Assembly: GCA_023423695.1 (NCBI GenBank)
Contig: JAFAFA010000013.1
Coordinates: 174,349-238,348, forward strand
Source of the DNA: Pseudomonadota bacterium
Lineage (GTDB): Bacteria > Pseudomonadota > Alphaproteobacteria > Azospirillales > Azospirillaceae
DNA: 64,000 bases
Reading direction: 5' to 3'
Shown: positions 41,816-50,839 of the stretch, piece after piece
Numbering within the stretch: the first letter of the stretch is position 1
How the letters are laid out: the number at the start of each line of letters is the position of its first letter
Position numbers and translations under genes: made by a program
Notes under the pieces: generated by a model
The model's database searches: none
What the model saw: the letters and a program-made list of their open reading frames with translations, nothing else
Told to the model about the DNA's origin: nothing

Positions 41816-43678
41816 TCAGTGGTTCAGGCGGAAATGATGGGCGATCAGCTCCTTGAAGCTCTTCACCAGCGCCAGGCAGTCCTTGAACTGGTCGTGGTCG
41901 AGCTTGCCCAGCCGGTCGGGGTAAACGAGGTTGTCGATCGCCAGTTCCGCCCCTTCCTCCTCCGGGCCAGGCTCGGGAAGATCGACGCGCGCCTTCAGCC
42001 GGATGGTCGACAGGATGGTGAAGGCCTCCACCAGATCCCCGGCCATCTTGCGGTCCAGCGCGCCGAGTTCGGCCAGCACCTGGATGCGCTCCACCGTGTT
42101 GGTCTCCGCCCGGTGCTTTTCCAAGGCCAGCGCCCGCACGCCATGGACGATGGGAAAGATGCCGGCCTTCTTGATGTCCACCGGCTCCCCCCGCCGCCGG
42201 TCGAACAGGGCGGCGAACAGGCCGCTCGGCGTGTCGAAGGACAGGGTCGGGCGGGCGAACTGGGTGAAGAACATCTGGTTGTCCTGCAGCCGGCCCAGCA
42301 GATAGTCCTTCGCGTCCTGCAGCAGCGTGGCGTCGCCGGCCACCGGGGCGGCATCGTAGAAGATGGCGAGGTTCATCTGCGCCGCCTCGTCCGGGCGGTG
42401 GATCCAGCTGAAGATCGCATCCTTGTAGCCGGCGAGGGGCCGCGTCCACTCCGGATTGGACAGCATGATGTTGCCCGGACAGGGCGGATAGCCGAACTCG
42501 ACCAGATGGCGGGTGAAGTCGGCGGCAATGCGCGGCAGATCGGGGCAGTCGAAGCCGTCGCGCAGGATCAGGCCGTTGTCCTGGTCGGTCTTCAGCAGCT
42601 GCTCGCCGCGTCCCTCGCTGCCCATCACGATCAGGCAGCTGTTCGCCAGCAGTTCCGGCGGGGCCAGCAGTTCGAACAGCTTGCGGAAGATGCGGCGGTT
42701 CAGCTCCGTCACCAGATCGGCGATGAAGGACACCTTGACCCCGGTGGCGTGCAAGGTGCGGATCAGCTCGACGATGGAGCGGCTGGCCCGGCGCAGGTCT
42801 TCGGGGCCGGTCGCATGCTCCACCTGCACGCCGATGACCTGGGAATGGTTGGACAGCACCGCCAGCAGGTCGCTTTGCCCCAACAGCCCGACGATGGCCC
42901 CGTTCTCCGTCACCACGACGCGGCGCACCGCATGCTTGGTCATCAGGACCAGCGCGTTGAACAGCAGGTCGTCGCGGTCCAGCGTCAGCAGGCCGTAGCG
43001 GGCGAGCGGCCCGACCGGGTCACTCACCGGCCGGCCGTCCAGCACCACCAGATCACGCAGATCGGTGCCGGTCAGGATGCCGGTGCGCCCGTCCGCCCCG
43101 CGCACCAGGACGCTGCTGGCGCGGTTCTGCCTCATCGCCTCGGCCGCCTCGCGCAGGCTGGCGGCGGCCTCCACGAACAGCGGCGGATGAAGGTAGGCCT
43201 GCCGGATGCGGGCCATGGTCAGCGCCGCCATCTCGCGGTTGGACCGTTCGGCCGCCAGATCGCGCATGCGCTGGGCGAAGTCGCCGAGGATGGCGGTACC
43301 GAAGGCAGGATTCTCGGCGGCCAACGCCTCCAGCGCGGCGCGCGGGAGCAGGTGGCAGACACACTCCTCGCCCGCGACGAAGCGGCGGGCACCGGTGCCG
43401 TCCCCACCCGCCGCGCCATACAGCGCCTGCAGGCCGAAGCGGTCGCCCGGCCCATGGAGCGCCGCCACATCGCCGCCGCGGCGTTCCTGCACGGTCCCGC
43501 GCAGGACGACGAACAGCGAGTCGGTCGGCTCCTCCCGGCAGAGGATCACGGCCTCGCGCGGATAGAGCGCGATGTCCAGCGCGCCGGCCAGCGCCGTGCG
43601 CTGATCCGCCGTCAGCAGATCGAAGGGGTGCCGGCCGAAATCGAAGTCCGGGGAGGCGGTCGGCGTCGCGTGCTGCAC
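41816..43678 (-). CDS. Cyclic-nucleotide-binding, CBS and DUF294 nucleotidyltransferase protein
   Basis: A 620-residue signalling protein. The N-terminal cNMP-binding domain (about 15-135) ends near VCHLLPRAALEAL. Two CBS motifs (about 160-285) include ILTGTDLRDLVV and IVGLLGQSDLLAVL. A DUF294 nucleotidyltransferase domain (about 300-440) has GSEGRGEQLLKTDQDNGLI with its acidic metal site, followed by a helical C-terminal domain as in GlnD. The substrate is unknown. GTG start at 43678 with GGAG about 7 bp upstream. A terminator between this gene and actP indicates separate transcription. Confidence 0.92.
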   Translation of the reverse strand: MQHATPTASPDFDFGRHPFDLLTADQRTALAGALDIALYPREAVILCREEPTDSLFVVLRGTVQERRGGDVAALHGPGDRFGLQALYGAAGGDGTGARRFVAGEECVCHLLPRAALEALAAENPAFGTAILGDFAQRMRDLAAERSNREMAALTMARIRQAYLHPPLFVEAAASLREAAEAMRQNRASSVLVRGADGRTGILTGTDLRDLVVLDGRPVSDPVGPLARYGLLTLDRDDLLFNALVLMTKHAVRRVVVTENGAIVGLLGQSDLLAVLSNHSQVIGVQVEHATGPEDLRRASRSIVELIRTLHATGVKVSFIADLVTELNRRIFRKLFELLAPPELLANSCLIVMGSEGRGEQLLKTDQDNGLILRDGFDCPDLPRIAADFTRHLVEFGYPPCPGNIMLSNPEWTRPLAGYKDAIFSWIHRPDEAAQMNLAIFYDAAPVAGDATLLQDAKDYLLGRLQDNQMFFTQFARPTLSFDTPSGLFAALFDRRRGEPVDIKKAGIFPIVHGVRALALEKHRAETNTVERIQVLAELGALDRKMAGDLVEAFTILSTIRLKARVDLPEPGPEEEGAELAIDNLVYPDRLGKLDHDQFKDCLALVKSFKELIAHHFRLNH

Positions 43679-43711
43679 GGGCGGGCTCCGTCACAGGAGG
43701 GCGGGGCATAA

Positions 43712-43746
43712 AAAAGCGCCCCCGGATCGGATCCGGAGGCGCTTTT
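43712..43746 (-). terminator. Intrinsic terminator downstream of actP
   Basis: A 9-bp outer stem (AAAAGCGCC/GGCGCTTTT) and a 7-bp inner stem are separated by one mismatch. On the minus strand T6 follows. It lies between actP and the DUF294 gene. Confidence 0.8.
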
Positions 43747-43830
43747 CAGGATACACCCGCGGGGCGTGACGCCGGAAGCGGGTGCGACATTTGGCGGCGT
43801 GGTTCGTTCACCGCACGGGCTGGAGCTTTT

Positions 43831-43873
43831 CCCGGAGGGGAAGGGATGCCTCCCCCGGAGGGGGAAGGAATGC
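43831..43873 (+). repeat. Imperfect tandem repeat, two copies
   Basis: CCCGGAGGGGAAGGGATGC (from 43831) is followed by CCCCGGAGGGGGAAGGAATG (from 43853). It lies in the 265-bp gap between actP and the DUF294 gene; no gene is present there. Confidence 0.55.
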
Positions 43874-43943
43874 GGTGCGAGACGCGATCCCTTCCGTTCT
43901 TCTTCTTGCTGCTGTGCCCGTTCTTTTCGTTCGGCAGGTTGCC

Positions 43944-45665
43944 TTAGTGGGCGGAGGCACCCTCGGCGCCCAGGCCGGTCTGCGACCGGATGTACTGGGC
44001 TTCGAAGTCCTTGCGCTCCTTCTGGGCCTGCGCGCTGTTGTCGGTGATCGAGAAGAACCAGATGCCGGCGAAGGACAGCAGGATCGAGAACAGGCCCGGA
44101 TTGTCGTAGGGGAAGATGGCGGTCGGGTTGCCCAGCACGGCCTTCCACACGGTCGGACCCAGAACCAGCAGGACGATCGCCGAGACCAGGCCCAGGCCGC
44201 CGCCCAGCACCGCGCCGCGGGTGGTCATCTTGCCCCAGAACATCGACATCAGCAGGATCGGGAAGTTGGCCGAGGCGGCGATGACGAAGGCCAGGCCGAC
44301 CATGAAGGCCACGTTCTGGTTCTCGAAGGCGATGCCGAGCACGATCGACAGGATGCCGATGGCGACGGTGGTGATCTTCGACACGCGGATTTCGTCGGCC
44401 TCGTTGGCGCGGCCCTTGGCGATGACCGAGGCGTAGAGGTCATGGGAAACCGCCGAGGCGCCGGCCAGCGTCAGACCCGCGACCACCGCCAGGATGGTGG
44501 CGAAGGCGACCGCCGAGATGAAGCCGTAGAACAGATCGCCGCCGACCGCATGGGCGGTGTGGATGGCCGCCATGTTGGTGCCGCCGATGACGTTGGCGAT
44601 CACCGCCTTGGCGCCGGCCGCCGGGGCCGCCGTCAGGAAGGGATAGGCGCCGGTGGCGTCGGGGGCCAGGATCATCAGGATGGCGCCGAAGCCGATGATG
44701 AAGGTCAGGATGTAGAAGTAGCCGATGAAACCGGTGGCGTAGAAGACCGACTTGCGGGCTTCCTTGGCGTCGGCGACGGTGAAGAAGCGCATCAGGATAT
44801 GCGGCAGGCCGGCGGTGCCGAACATCAGCGCCATGCCCAGCGAGATCGCCGAGACCGGATCGGTGACCAGCGCGCCCGGCGACATGATCGCCAGCCCCTT
44901 CGGGTGGGCCTCGACGGCGGCCTTGAACATCGCCTCGGGGCTGAAGCCGAACTTCGCCAGGATCATGAAGGCCATGAAGGAGGCGCCGGACAGCAGCATC
45001 ACCGCCTTGATGATCTGCACCCAGGTCGTCGCCAGCATGCCGCCGAAGGTCACGTAACCAATCATCAGCACGCCGACGATGATGACGGCGACCATGTAGT
45101 CGAGACCGAACAGCAGCTGGATCAGCTTGCCGGCGCCCACCATCTGGGCGATCAGGTAGAAGGTGACGGTCGCCAGCGAGCCGCAGGCCGACAGGGTGCG
45201 GATCGGCGTCTGCTTGAAGCGGTAGGAGGCGACGTCGGCGAAGGTGTACTTGCCGAGGTTGCGCAGCCGCTCGGCCACCAGGAACAGCACGATCGGCCAG
45301 CCGACCAGCCAGCCCACCGAATAGATCAGGCCGTCGAAGCCCGAGGCGTACACCAGACCGGCGATGCCCAGGAAGGACGCGGCCGACATGTAGTCGCCGG
45401 CGATGGCGAGGCCGTTCTGGAAGCCGGTGATGCCGCCGCCGGCGGCGTAGAAGTCCTTGGCCGACTTGGTGCGGCGGGCCGCCCAGTAGGTGATGCCCAG
45501 CGTGAAGACCACGAAGGCCAGGAACATCAGGATGGCCGACCAGTTGGTCGCCTGCTTCTGCACGGCACCGCCGATGGCATCGGCCAGGACGGTGGTCGGA
45601 ACCAGCGCGCCGGCGGCAGCCGCCGCAGCGGCGGCCGAAGCGGCAATACGGGTGGTGGCGCGCAT
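43944..45665 (-). CDS. actP: Acetate permease ActP (sodium:solute symporter)
   Basis: A 573-residue inner-membrane symporter with an N-terminal signal-like helix and about 13 membrane helices, as in the ActP branch of the SSS family. Conserved segments include DFYAAGGGITGFQNGLAIAG, MSAASFLGIAGLVY, ATVTFYLIAQMVGAGKLIQL and FGTAGLPHILMRFFTV. It imports acetate and related short acids with a cation. The ATG at 45665 overlaps the stop of the upstream DUF485 gene in TGATG; a GTG one codon earlier is also in frame. An FNR/FixK-type box lies upstream of the pair. Confidence 0.95.
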   Translation of the reverse strand: MRATTRIAASAAAAAAAAGALVPTTVLADAIGGAVQKQATNWSAILMFLAFVVFTLGITYWAARRTKSAKDFYAAGGGITGFQNGLAIAGDYMSAASFLGIAGLVYASGFDGLIYSVGWLVGWPIVLFLVAERLRNLGKYTFADVASYRFKQTPIRTLSACGSLATVTFYLIAQMVGAGKLIQLLFGLDYMVAVIIVGVLMIGYVTFGGMLATTWVQIIKAVMLLSGASFMAFMILAKFGFSPEAMFKAAVEAHPKGLAIMSPGALVTDPVSAISLGMALMFGTAGLPHILMRFFTVADAKEARKSVFYATGFIGYFYILTFIIGFGAILMILAPDATGAYPFLTAAPAAGAKAVIANVIGGTNMAAIHTAHAVGGDLFYGFISAVAFATILAVVAGLTLAGASAVSHDLYASVIAKGRANEADEIRVSKITTVAIGILSIVLGIAFENQNVAFMVGLAFVIAASANFPILLMSMFWGKMTTRGAVLGGGLGLVSAIVLLVLGPTVWKAVLGNPTAIFPYDNPGLFSILLSFAGIWFFSITDNSAQAQKERKDFEAQYIRSQTGLGAEGASAH

Positions 45666-45967
45666 CACTTCGACTCCTCCAGAATCTGGCGGTTCAGCTC
45701 GTCGAATTCGCCGTTCGCCCGGTAGACGTAGATGCCGGTCAGGATGAAGGCGGACACGATGGTGAAGACGCCGACGGGAATGCCCCAGGTCGTGACGCCG
45801 GAGCCGATCGGCGTGCCCAGGAACGACTTCCCGAATGCCACCAGCAGGATGAAACCGAAATAGATGACCAGCATGGCAATCGACAAAGTCCAGGCGAAGG
45901 CGGACCGTTTCGCCACCAGCTCCTGGAACTTTGGATTGTTCACAATCCTTTGTGCGCTTTGATTCAT
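45665..45967 (-). CDS. yjcH: DUF485 membrane protein (YjcH)
   Basis: A 100-residue membrane protein with two helices (TLSIAMLVIYFGFILLVAFG and PVGVFTIVSAFILTGIYVYR) and the family ending YRANGEFDELNRQIL. YjcH-type proteins are nearly always encoded just before actP, as here, and may assist the transporter. The start at 45967 follows GAGGGGAC; an ATG 27 bp upstream has no such site. Confidence 0.92.
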   Translation of the reverse strand: MNQSAQRIVNNPKFQELVAKRSAFAWTLSIAMLVIYFGFILLVAFGKSFLGTPIGSGVTTWGIPVGVFTIVSAFILTGIYVYRANGEFDELNRQILEESK

Positions 45968-46106
45968 GTGCGTCCCCTCATCGAATACCGGCAAGTGTGC
46001 GGCTGTCCTTCAGACACCATCTGCGGGACATGCGGGCATTTGCCGTCCGGGCGGTCGCGTCCGGGTTTCTCCCCGTAATTCGTACGCCCTTGACCTGCCC
46101 AATTGT

Positions 46107-46120
46107 TTGATACAGATCAT
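46107..46120. promoter_or_regulatory. FNR/FixK-type box upstream of yjcH-actP
   Basis: TTGAT-ACAG-ATCAT matches nine of the ten conserved positions of the Crp/Fnr-family consensus TTGAT-N4-ATCAA. It lies about 140 bp before yjcH, so the operon may respond to oxygen level. The transcription start is unknown. Confidence 0.6.
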
Positions 46121-46228
46121 TGTTGGGCGCACCCCCTACCTTGGTCGATGGGATGGCGCGCCGGTCGGGGGCGATCCCCCGGAAATCCCCGGAAATCCAG
46201 ACCCGGGCAGGGCTGCAGCGGCATACGA

Positions 46229-46260
46229 GAAAGGCGCGTCCGTTTCGGGACGCGCCTTTC
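46229..46260. terminator. Stem-loop terminator downstream of DUF1178 gene
   Basis: A perfect 13-bp stem (GAAAGGCGCGTCC and complement) with a 6-nt loop lies about 75 bp beyond the stop of the minus-strand DUF1178 gene. T-runs are short. Confidence 0.6.
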
Positions 46261-46333
46261 AAACAGTCAGCTTTTCAGATGGTTTCGTTGGGAATCAGTG
46301 GTGCCGCCGCATCCGGCGCGGCAATCCGTTCCC

Positions 46334-46933
46334 TCAGGAGTCGCTCCGCGGGATCCACGGAATGCGATGAAATGTCACACCTTCCTCGTGCAGTTCGGCG
46401 ACCTCGTCGTCCGACGCCTCGCCATAGATGCCGCGGGGGTCGGTCTCGCCGTAGTGGATGCGCCGCGCCTCCTCGGCGAAGCGGTCGCCGACATAGTCGC
46501 AGTTCTTCTCCACGCTGCGCCGCACCTCGGTCAGCTGCCGCATCACCTCGGCCACCGCCTCGCGCTGGGCGTCGTTCAGGCTGGGCGGCAGGGCCGCAAC
46601 CATGTCGGCGGCGCTGGGCAGCGGAACCGGGGCGGGAATCGGCGCCGTCATGGCAGCGGGCGCAAGGGAAGAGGCATGGGCGGGAGTGGCGGCGGGAACG
46701 GCCGCCGGCGGGGCATTGGCCGCGATGGCTTCGGCCTGTTCGCGCGCACGGTCGGCGGCCTTGGCGACTCCCTTGGCGATGCGCGGGGCCATGGGCGCCT
46801 TGCCGACGACGGTATCGCCGCAGATCGGGCAGGCGATCTGGTGCGCCGCCGCCTGTTCGTCATAGGCGGCACCGTTGCGGAACCACGCCTCGAACCGGTG
46901 GTCGGCCGAGCATCTCAACGCGAAGAGGATCAT
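46334..46933 (-). CDS. DUF1178 family protein
   Basis: A 199-residue protein opening MILFALRCSADHRFEAWFRN and continuing IACPICGDTVVGKAPMAPRI, a zinc-ribbon-like start typical of DUF1178. A Pro/Ala-rich linker of about 60 residues follows. The C-terminal block has RRSVEKNCDYVGDRFAEEAR, RIHYGETDPRGIYGEAS and a final FHRIPWIPRSDS. Function unknown. In many alphaproteobacteria it lies near grxC and the nitrilase gene; here it is a few kilobases away. The start at 46933 matches the family opening and GGGGAT precedes it. Confidence 0.92.
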   Translation of the reverse strand: MILFALRCSADHRFEAWFRNGAAYDEQAAAHQIACPICGDTVVGKAPMAPRIAKGVAKAADRAREQAEAIAANAPPAAVPAATPAHASSLAPAAMTAPIPAPVPLPSAADMVAALPPSLNDAQREAVAEVMRQLTEVRRSVEKNCDYVGDRFAEEARRIHYGETDPRGIYGEASDDEVAELHEEGVTFHRIPWIPRSDS

Positions 46934-47131
46934 ATCCCCACAGCCCCAACTAACCCGCAGCAGGAAGGTCCGCCCCGGTGCGCCGGTCCGGGTTGCGGCG
47001 CGACTCGGGATTTGCCCTAATTCAGCACGGCCGGGCCGCGCCGTCAAACGTCGCCCGGGCCTGTCGTCCATACCACCTGTGATATCGTTCCCGCGACCGC
47101 CAAAGGAAAGTCCGCAAAGGGAAATCCGACC

Positions 47132-47692
47132 ATGCCCACGCCCCACCCGCTTTCGCCGCCCTCCCCCTGGGTGGAACGCTTCGCCCCGCTGGTGCGGGAC
47201 GGCGGTCCGGTGCTGGATCTCGCCTGCGGCGGCGGACGGCATCTGCGGCTGTTCCACCGGCTCGGCCATCCGGTGGTCGGGCTGGACCGCGATCTCGGCG
47301 GCGTCGCCGACCTGGAGGGAAGCGTGGGTGTCACCCTGGTGCAGGCTGACTTGGAAACCGGCGATTCGGCAGGTCGCCTCGGCCCCCTGCCGATCGACGG
47401 CCGCTTCGCCGGAATCGTCGTCACCAACTACCTGCACCGCCCGCTCCTCCCTGCCATCCTGGCGGCGCTGGAACCGGGGGGCGTGCTGATCTACGAGACC
47501 TTTGCCGACGGCAACGCCCGCTTCGGCCGCCCGTCCTCCCCCGACTTCCTGCTGCGCCGCGGCGAGTTGCTGGAGGCGGTGCGCGGCACGCTTCAGGTGG
47601 TGGCCTTCGAACAGGGGGAGGTGTCGGTGCCCAAGCCGGCGGTGGTGCAGCGGATCTGCGCCGCCGCCGGTGACGACCCGCTGCCGATCTGA
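47132..47692 (+). CDS. SAM-dependent methyltransferase, small class I
   Basis: A 186-residue methyltransferase. SAM-binding motif I is in VLDLACGGGRHLRLFHRLGH, the acidic ribose-binding residue in VVGLDRDL, and motif IV-like sequence in FAGIVVTNYLHRPLLPAIL, with LEPGGVLIYETFADGN after it. It resembles TehB-like or UbiE-like small methyltransferases. Substrate unknown. AAAGGG precedes the start. It converges on the TrmH-family gene with 9 bp between stops. Confidence 0.85.
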   Translation: MPTPHPLSPPSPWVERFAPLVRDGGPVLDLACGGGRHLRLFHRLGHPVVGLDRDLGGVADLEGSVGVTLVQADLETGDSAGRLGPLPIDGRFAGIVVTNYLHRPLLPAILAALEPGGVLIYETFADGNARFGRPSSPDFLLRRGELLEAVRGTLQVVAFEQGEVSVPKPAVVQRICAAAGDDPLPI

Positions 47693-47701
47693 ACCGCCGG
47701 C

Positions 47702-48283
47702 CTACTCGTCGCCGTCGTCGGCGGGCTTCTGCTCCCCGCGGATGCGGCGGCGGCGGTCGGCGTTGCGCATGATCTGTCGGCCGTGGCGGTGCTGGGCCGG
47801 CGCCTCCAGCGGGCCGCCGGGACGGGCCGGGCGCTCGGCGAAGCGGCCGAGCGAGATCATGCGGTCATACATCACCAGCGCCCCGGCGACGCCGACATTG
47901 ATGCAGAAGGACATCGGGATCTTCACCACATGGTCGCAACGCGCCAGCAGGGCGGGCGACAGGCTGTCGCGCTCCGGCCCCAGCACATAGGCGGCGCGGG
48001 ACGGGTGGCGGAAGCTGGGCAGTTCCACCGCGTCGTCGGTCAGCTCCACCCCGACCAGCATGCAGTCCCTGGGCAGGGTGAAGTCGGCGACCCGCTCGTG
48101 GATGTAGAGCGGCAGGTGCAGCGTGGCGCCGGAGGTGTCGACCAGCTTCGTCTCGCGCAGATCCGGCTCCGGATCGATGGCGAAGAAGAAGGAGGCGCCG
48201 AAGGCATGGGCGGTGCGCATCAGGTTGCCGACATTGCCCGGCTTGCTGATCCGTTCCACCCCGATCCCGAAATAACCACGCAT
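47702..48283 (-). CDS. SpoU/TrmH family RNA 2'-O-methyltransferase
   Basis: A 193-residue SPOUT methyltransferase. Motif 1 is in KPGNVGNLMRTAHAFGASFF, motif 2 in AAYVLGPERDSLSPALLARC, and motif 3 in KIPMSFCINVGVAGALVMYD, which build the knotted SAM site. A basic C-terminal tail of about 30 residues (HRHGRQIMRNADRRRRIRG) may contact RNA. The target RNA cannot be named from sequence. Confidence 0.9.
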   Translation of the reverse strand: MRGYFGIGVERISKPGNVGNLMRTAHAFGASFFFAIDPEPDLRETKLVDTSGATLHLPLYIHERVADFTLPRDCMLVGVELTDDAVELPSFRHPSRAAYVLGPERDSLSPALLARCDHVVKIPMSFCINVGVAGALVMYDRMISLGRFAERPARPGGPLEAPAQHRHGRQIMRNADRRRRIRGEQKPADDGDE

Positions 48284-48362
48284 GAAGAACCCGCTGATCT
48301 AAGTAAGGATATGACCGGGCGGGAGCTTGCCGCCGCCGTCCGCCCGAGGCAAGCTTGCCGGC

Positions 48363-49481
48363 ATGAGCAATGACCATACGCACGATCATTCCTGCTGCGG
48401 TGGCGATCACCACCACGGCCATTCCCACCATCACGGTGAGAGCGCCGAGGGGCGCGCCGACCTGTCCGGCCCGGCGGAAAGCCCGATCACCGTCGAGGTG
48501 ACGCGCGGCAGCCTGGTGGAATCGGTCCACCGCGCCCGCGCCTGCATCGTCGATGCCGGCGGCCACGTGCTGGCACGCTGGGGCGACATCGACGCCCCCG
48601 TCTACCCGCGCTCCGCCATCAAGTCGCTGCAGGCGATCCCGCTGGTGGAAAGCGGCGCGCTCGACGCCTTCGGATTGGGGGACGAGGAGCTGGCGCTCGC
48701 CTGCTCCTCCCACAATGGCGAGGCCCGCCATACGCAACTGGCGCGGTCCTGGGCCGAACGGGTCGGGCTGACGCTCGACGACTACGAATGCGGCGCGCAG
48801 ATCCCCTACGATCCCGCCACCGCCGAGGATCTGGTCCGCCGCGGCGAGGCGCCGACCGCCTTCCACAACAACTGCTCCGGCAAGCACAGCGGCTTCCTGA
48901 CCACGGCGAAGCACAGGGGCGAGCGGCTGAAGGGCTATGTCCGCTACGAACACCCGGTTCAGCAGCGCATCCTCGGCGTGATGGAGCAGATGACCGGCCA
49001 GGACCTGTTCGGCGCGCCATGGGGCGTCGACGGCTGTTCCATCCCCACCATCGGCATCCCGCTGGGCGCCATCGCCTATGCCATGGCCCGCATCGCCGAT
49101 CCGGTCGACCTGCCCGACGCGCGGGCCGAGGCCGTCACCCGCATCGCCGCCGCTTGGGGCAAGCACCCCTTCCTGATCGGCGGCACCGGCACCTTCGATA
49201 CCGCGCTGATGGAGGCGGCCGGCGGTGCCGTGCTGGTCAAGGGCGGCGCGGAGGGGGTCGGCTGCGCGGTGATCCCCGAGCAGGGCATCGGCATCGCGCT
49301 GAAGATCGAGGATGGCGCCGCCCGCGCCCGCGAGGTGGCGCTGGCGGCCCTGATCCGCTCGACCAGGGCGCTGACCGACTCCCAATGGGCGCGCGTGCCG
49401 CAACTGCTGACCGCGCCGCTGCTGAACCGTGCCGGCACGCAGGTGGGCGAGGTGCGGCCTGCAACCGGCTGGCCCGGCTGA
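48363..49481 (+). CDS. AnsA/ReAV-type asparaginase with His-rich N-terminal tail
   Basis: A 372-residue asparaginase of the Rhizobium thermolabile (ReAV-like) class, unrelated to the E. coli enzymes. The Ser-Lys motif is SAIKSLQAIP, the second serine region is CSSHNGEARHT, and the zinc-site residues appear in NNCSGKHSGFL (Cys and Lys three apart) and VDGCSIPT. It would hydrolyse asparagine to aspartate and ammonia. The first 26 residues are an extra segment with ten histidines and two cysteines (HDHSCCGGDHHHGHSHHH) not found in the catalytic domain. The start at 48363 lacks a strong ribosome site. Confidence 0.88.
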   Translation: MSNDHTHDHSCCGGDHHHGHSHHHGESAEGRADLSGPAESPITVEVTRGSLVESVHRARACIVDAGGHVLARWGDIDAPVYPRSAIKSLQAIPLVESGALDAFGLGDEELALACSSHNGEARHTQLARSWAERVGLTLDDYECGAQIPYDPATAEDLVRRGEAPTAFHNNCSGKHSGFLTTAKHRGERLKGYVRYEHPVQQRILGVMEQMTGQDLFGAPWGVDGCSIPTIGIPLGAIAYAMARIADPVDLPDARAEAVTRIAAAWGKHPFLIGGTGTFDTALMEAAGGAVLVKGGAEGVGCAVIPEQGIGIALKIEDGAARAREVALAALIRSTRALTDSQWARVPQLLTAPLLNRAGTQVGEVRPATGWPG

Positions 49482-49566
49482 GGCACCGAAGTGCCGTCAC
49501 GAACGGCTGTCATCGGATGGGCGCGGTGCTATGGTCGCCGCGCCCGTTTCCTATGAGCAGTCCCCC

Positions 49567-50805
49567 ATGAGCATCGACGACCTGCGCGCCCAGTACGAGG
49601 CCTATCCCTATCCGGCGCGCAATCCGGCCGACGAGTCCAAGCGCCTGATCACCGGATCGCCCAGCCATCTGGACGAGCTGGTCCAGCATGTCTTCGGCGG
49701 CCGGATCGATCATTCCAAGCCCTTGCGGGTTCTGGTGGCCGGCGGCGGCACGGGGGACGGCACCATCATGCTGGCGCAGCAGATGGCCGATGCCGGCAAT
49801 CCGGGCCGCATCGCCTACATCGACCTGTCCGATGCCAGCCGCGCCATCGCCGAGGCGCGGGCCAAGGCGCGCGGGCTGACCAACATCGACTTCCGGCGCG
49901 GGTCGCTGCTCGAACTGGGCGGGCTGGTGTCGGAAGCCGGGCCGTTCGACTACATCGACTGTTGCGGCGTGCTGCACCACCTGGACGACCCGGCGGCCGG
50001 CCTGCGCTCGCTGGCCGGCGCGCTGGCGCCCGGCGGCGGCATCGGCATCATGGTCTACGCCCCCCATGGCCGCACCGGCGTCTACCCGATGCAGGAGGCC
50101 CTGCGCGGCATGACCGAAGGCTTGCCGCCGGCCGAGAAGGTGGCGCTGGCCCGCCGGCTGATCCAGGCGCTGCCGCCGACCAACTGGCTGCTGAACAACC
50201 CGCACATCAGCGACCACCGCTTGGCCGACGCCAACCTCTACGACCTGCTGCTGCACAGCTGCGACCGGCCCTACAGCGTGCCGCAGCTGGCCGAACTGGC
50301 GGACGGCGCCGGGCTCGCCATCGCGACGCTGATCGACCCGCTGCGCTACGAGCCGTCGCTGTGGGTCAAGGACGCCCGCGTGCTGAAGCGGCTGGAGGGT
50401 ATGGGCATGCTGGAGCGCGCCGCCTGGACCGAGCGCATCACCGGCGCCTTCACCAAGCACATCGCCTATCTGCTGCGCCCGGCCGATCTGGACGCGGCGC
50501 GCATCCTGCCGGACGGGCCGGATGTGGTCCCGGTCCTGCGCGACATCGACGGCCCCGCCGTCGCGAAGAACGTGCCGCCCGGCGGCAGCCTGGAATTCGA
50601 CCTGATGGGCAGCGTCGTGGCCCTGCCCCTGCCCCGGCTGGCCGGCCCGATCCTGTCTAGGGTCGACGGCAGGACCAGCCTGGGTGCTCTGCACGCCGCC
50701 ATCGAACCGACGACGAAGGCGACGTGGGAGCAGTTCCTCACCCAGTTCCGCCAGCTGTTCGACGCGCTGGGCGGCCTGGGCAAGATGCATCTGCGGAGGG
50801 GATAG
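49567..50805 (+). CDS. Class I methyltransferase with C-terminal extension
   Basis: A 412-residue protein. It opens with the YEAYPYPARNPADE motif common to a group of large class I methyltransferases. SAM motif I is RVLVAGGGTGDGTIMLAQQM, and CCGVLHHLDDPAAGLRSL follows. The C-terminal 150 residues include LLRPADLDAARIL and a PqqD-like end (LSRVDGRTSLGALHAAI). The substrate is unknown. It ends in a small hairpin shared with the convergent transaminase gene. Confidence 0.8.
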   Translation: MSIDDLRAQYEAYPYPARNPADESKRLITGSPSHLDELVQHVFGGRIDHSKPLRVLVAGGGTGDGTIMLAQQMADAGNPGRIAYIDLSDASRAIAEARAKARGLTNIDFRRGSLLELGGLVSEAGPFDYIDCCGVLHHLDDPAAGLRSLAGALAPGGGIGIMVYAPHGRTGVYPMQEALRGMTEGLPPAEKVALARRLIQALPPTNWLLNNPHISDHRLADANLYDLLLHSCDRPYSVPQLAELADGAGLAIATLIDPLRYEPSLWVKDARVLKRLEGMGMLERAAWTERITGAFTKHIAYLLRPADLDAARILPDGPDVVPVLRDIDGPAVAKNVPPGGSLEFDLMGSVVALPLPRLAGPILSRVDGRTSLGALHAAIEPTTKATWEQFLTQFRQLFDALGGLGKMHLRRG

Positions 50806-50821
50806 GGCGCGCGAAGCGCCC
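50805..50821. terminator. Short stem-loop between convergent genes
   Basis: GGGCGC, a 5-nt loop (GCGAA) and GCGCCC overlap the stop codon of the methyltransferase gene. There is no T-run, so the call is weak. Confidence 0.35.
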
Positions 50822-50839
50822 CACCCCTTCCGTCTATCC

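Larger units (their letters stand above)
45968..46333. other. Regulatory gap between yjcH-actP and DUF1178 genes
   Basis: This 366-bp gap has no supported gene. It contains the FNR/FixK-type box (46107-46120) and the terminator hairpin (46229-46260), both listed separately. Overlapping ORFs are not protein-like. Confidence 0.6.
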
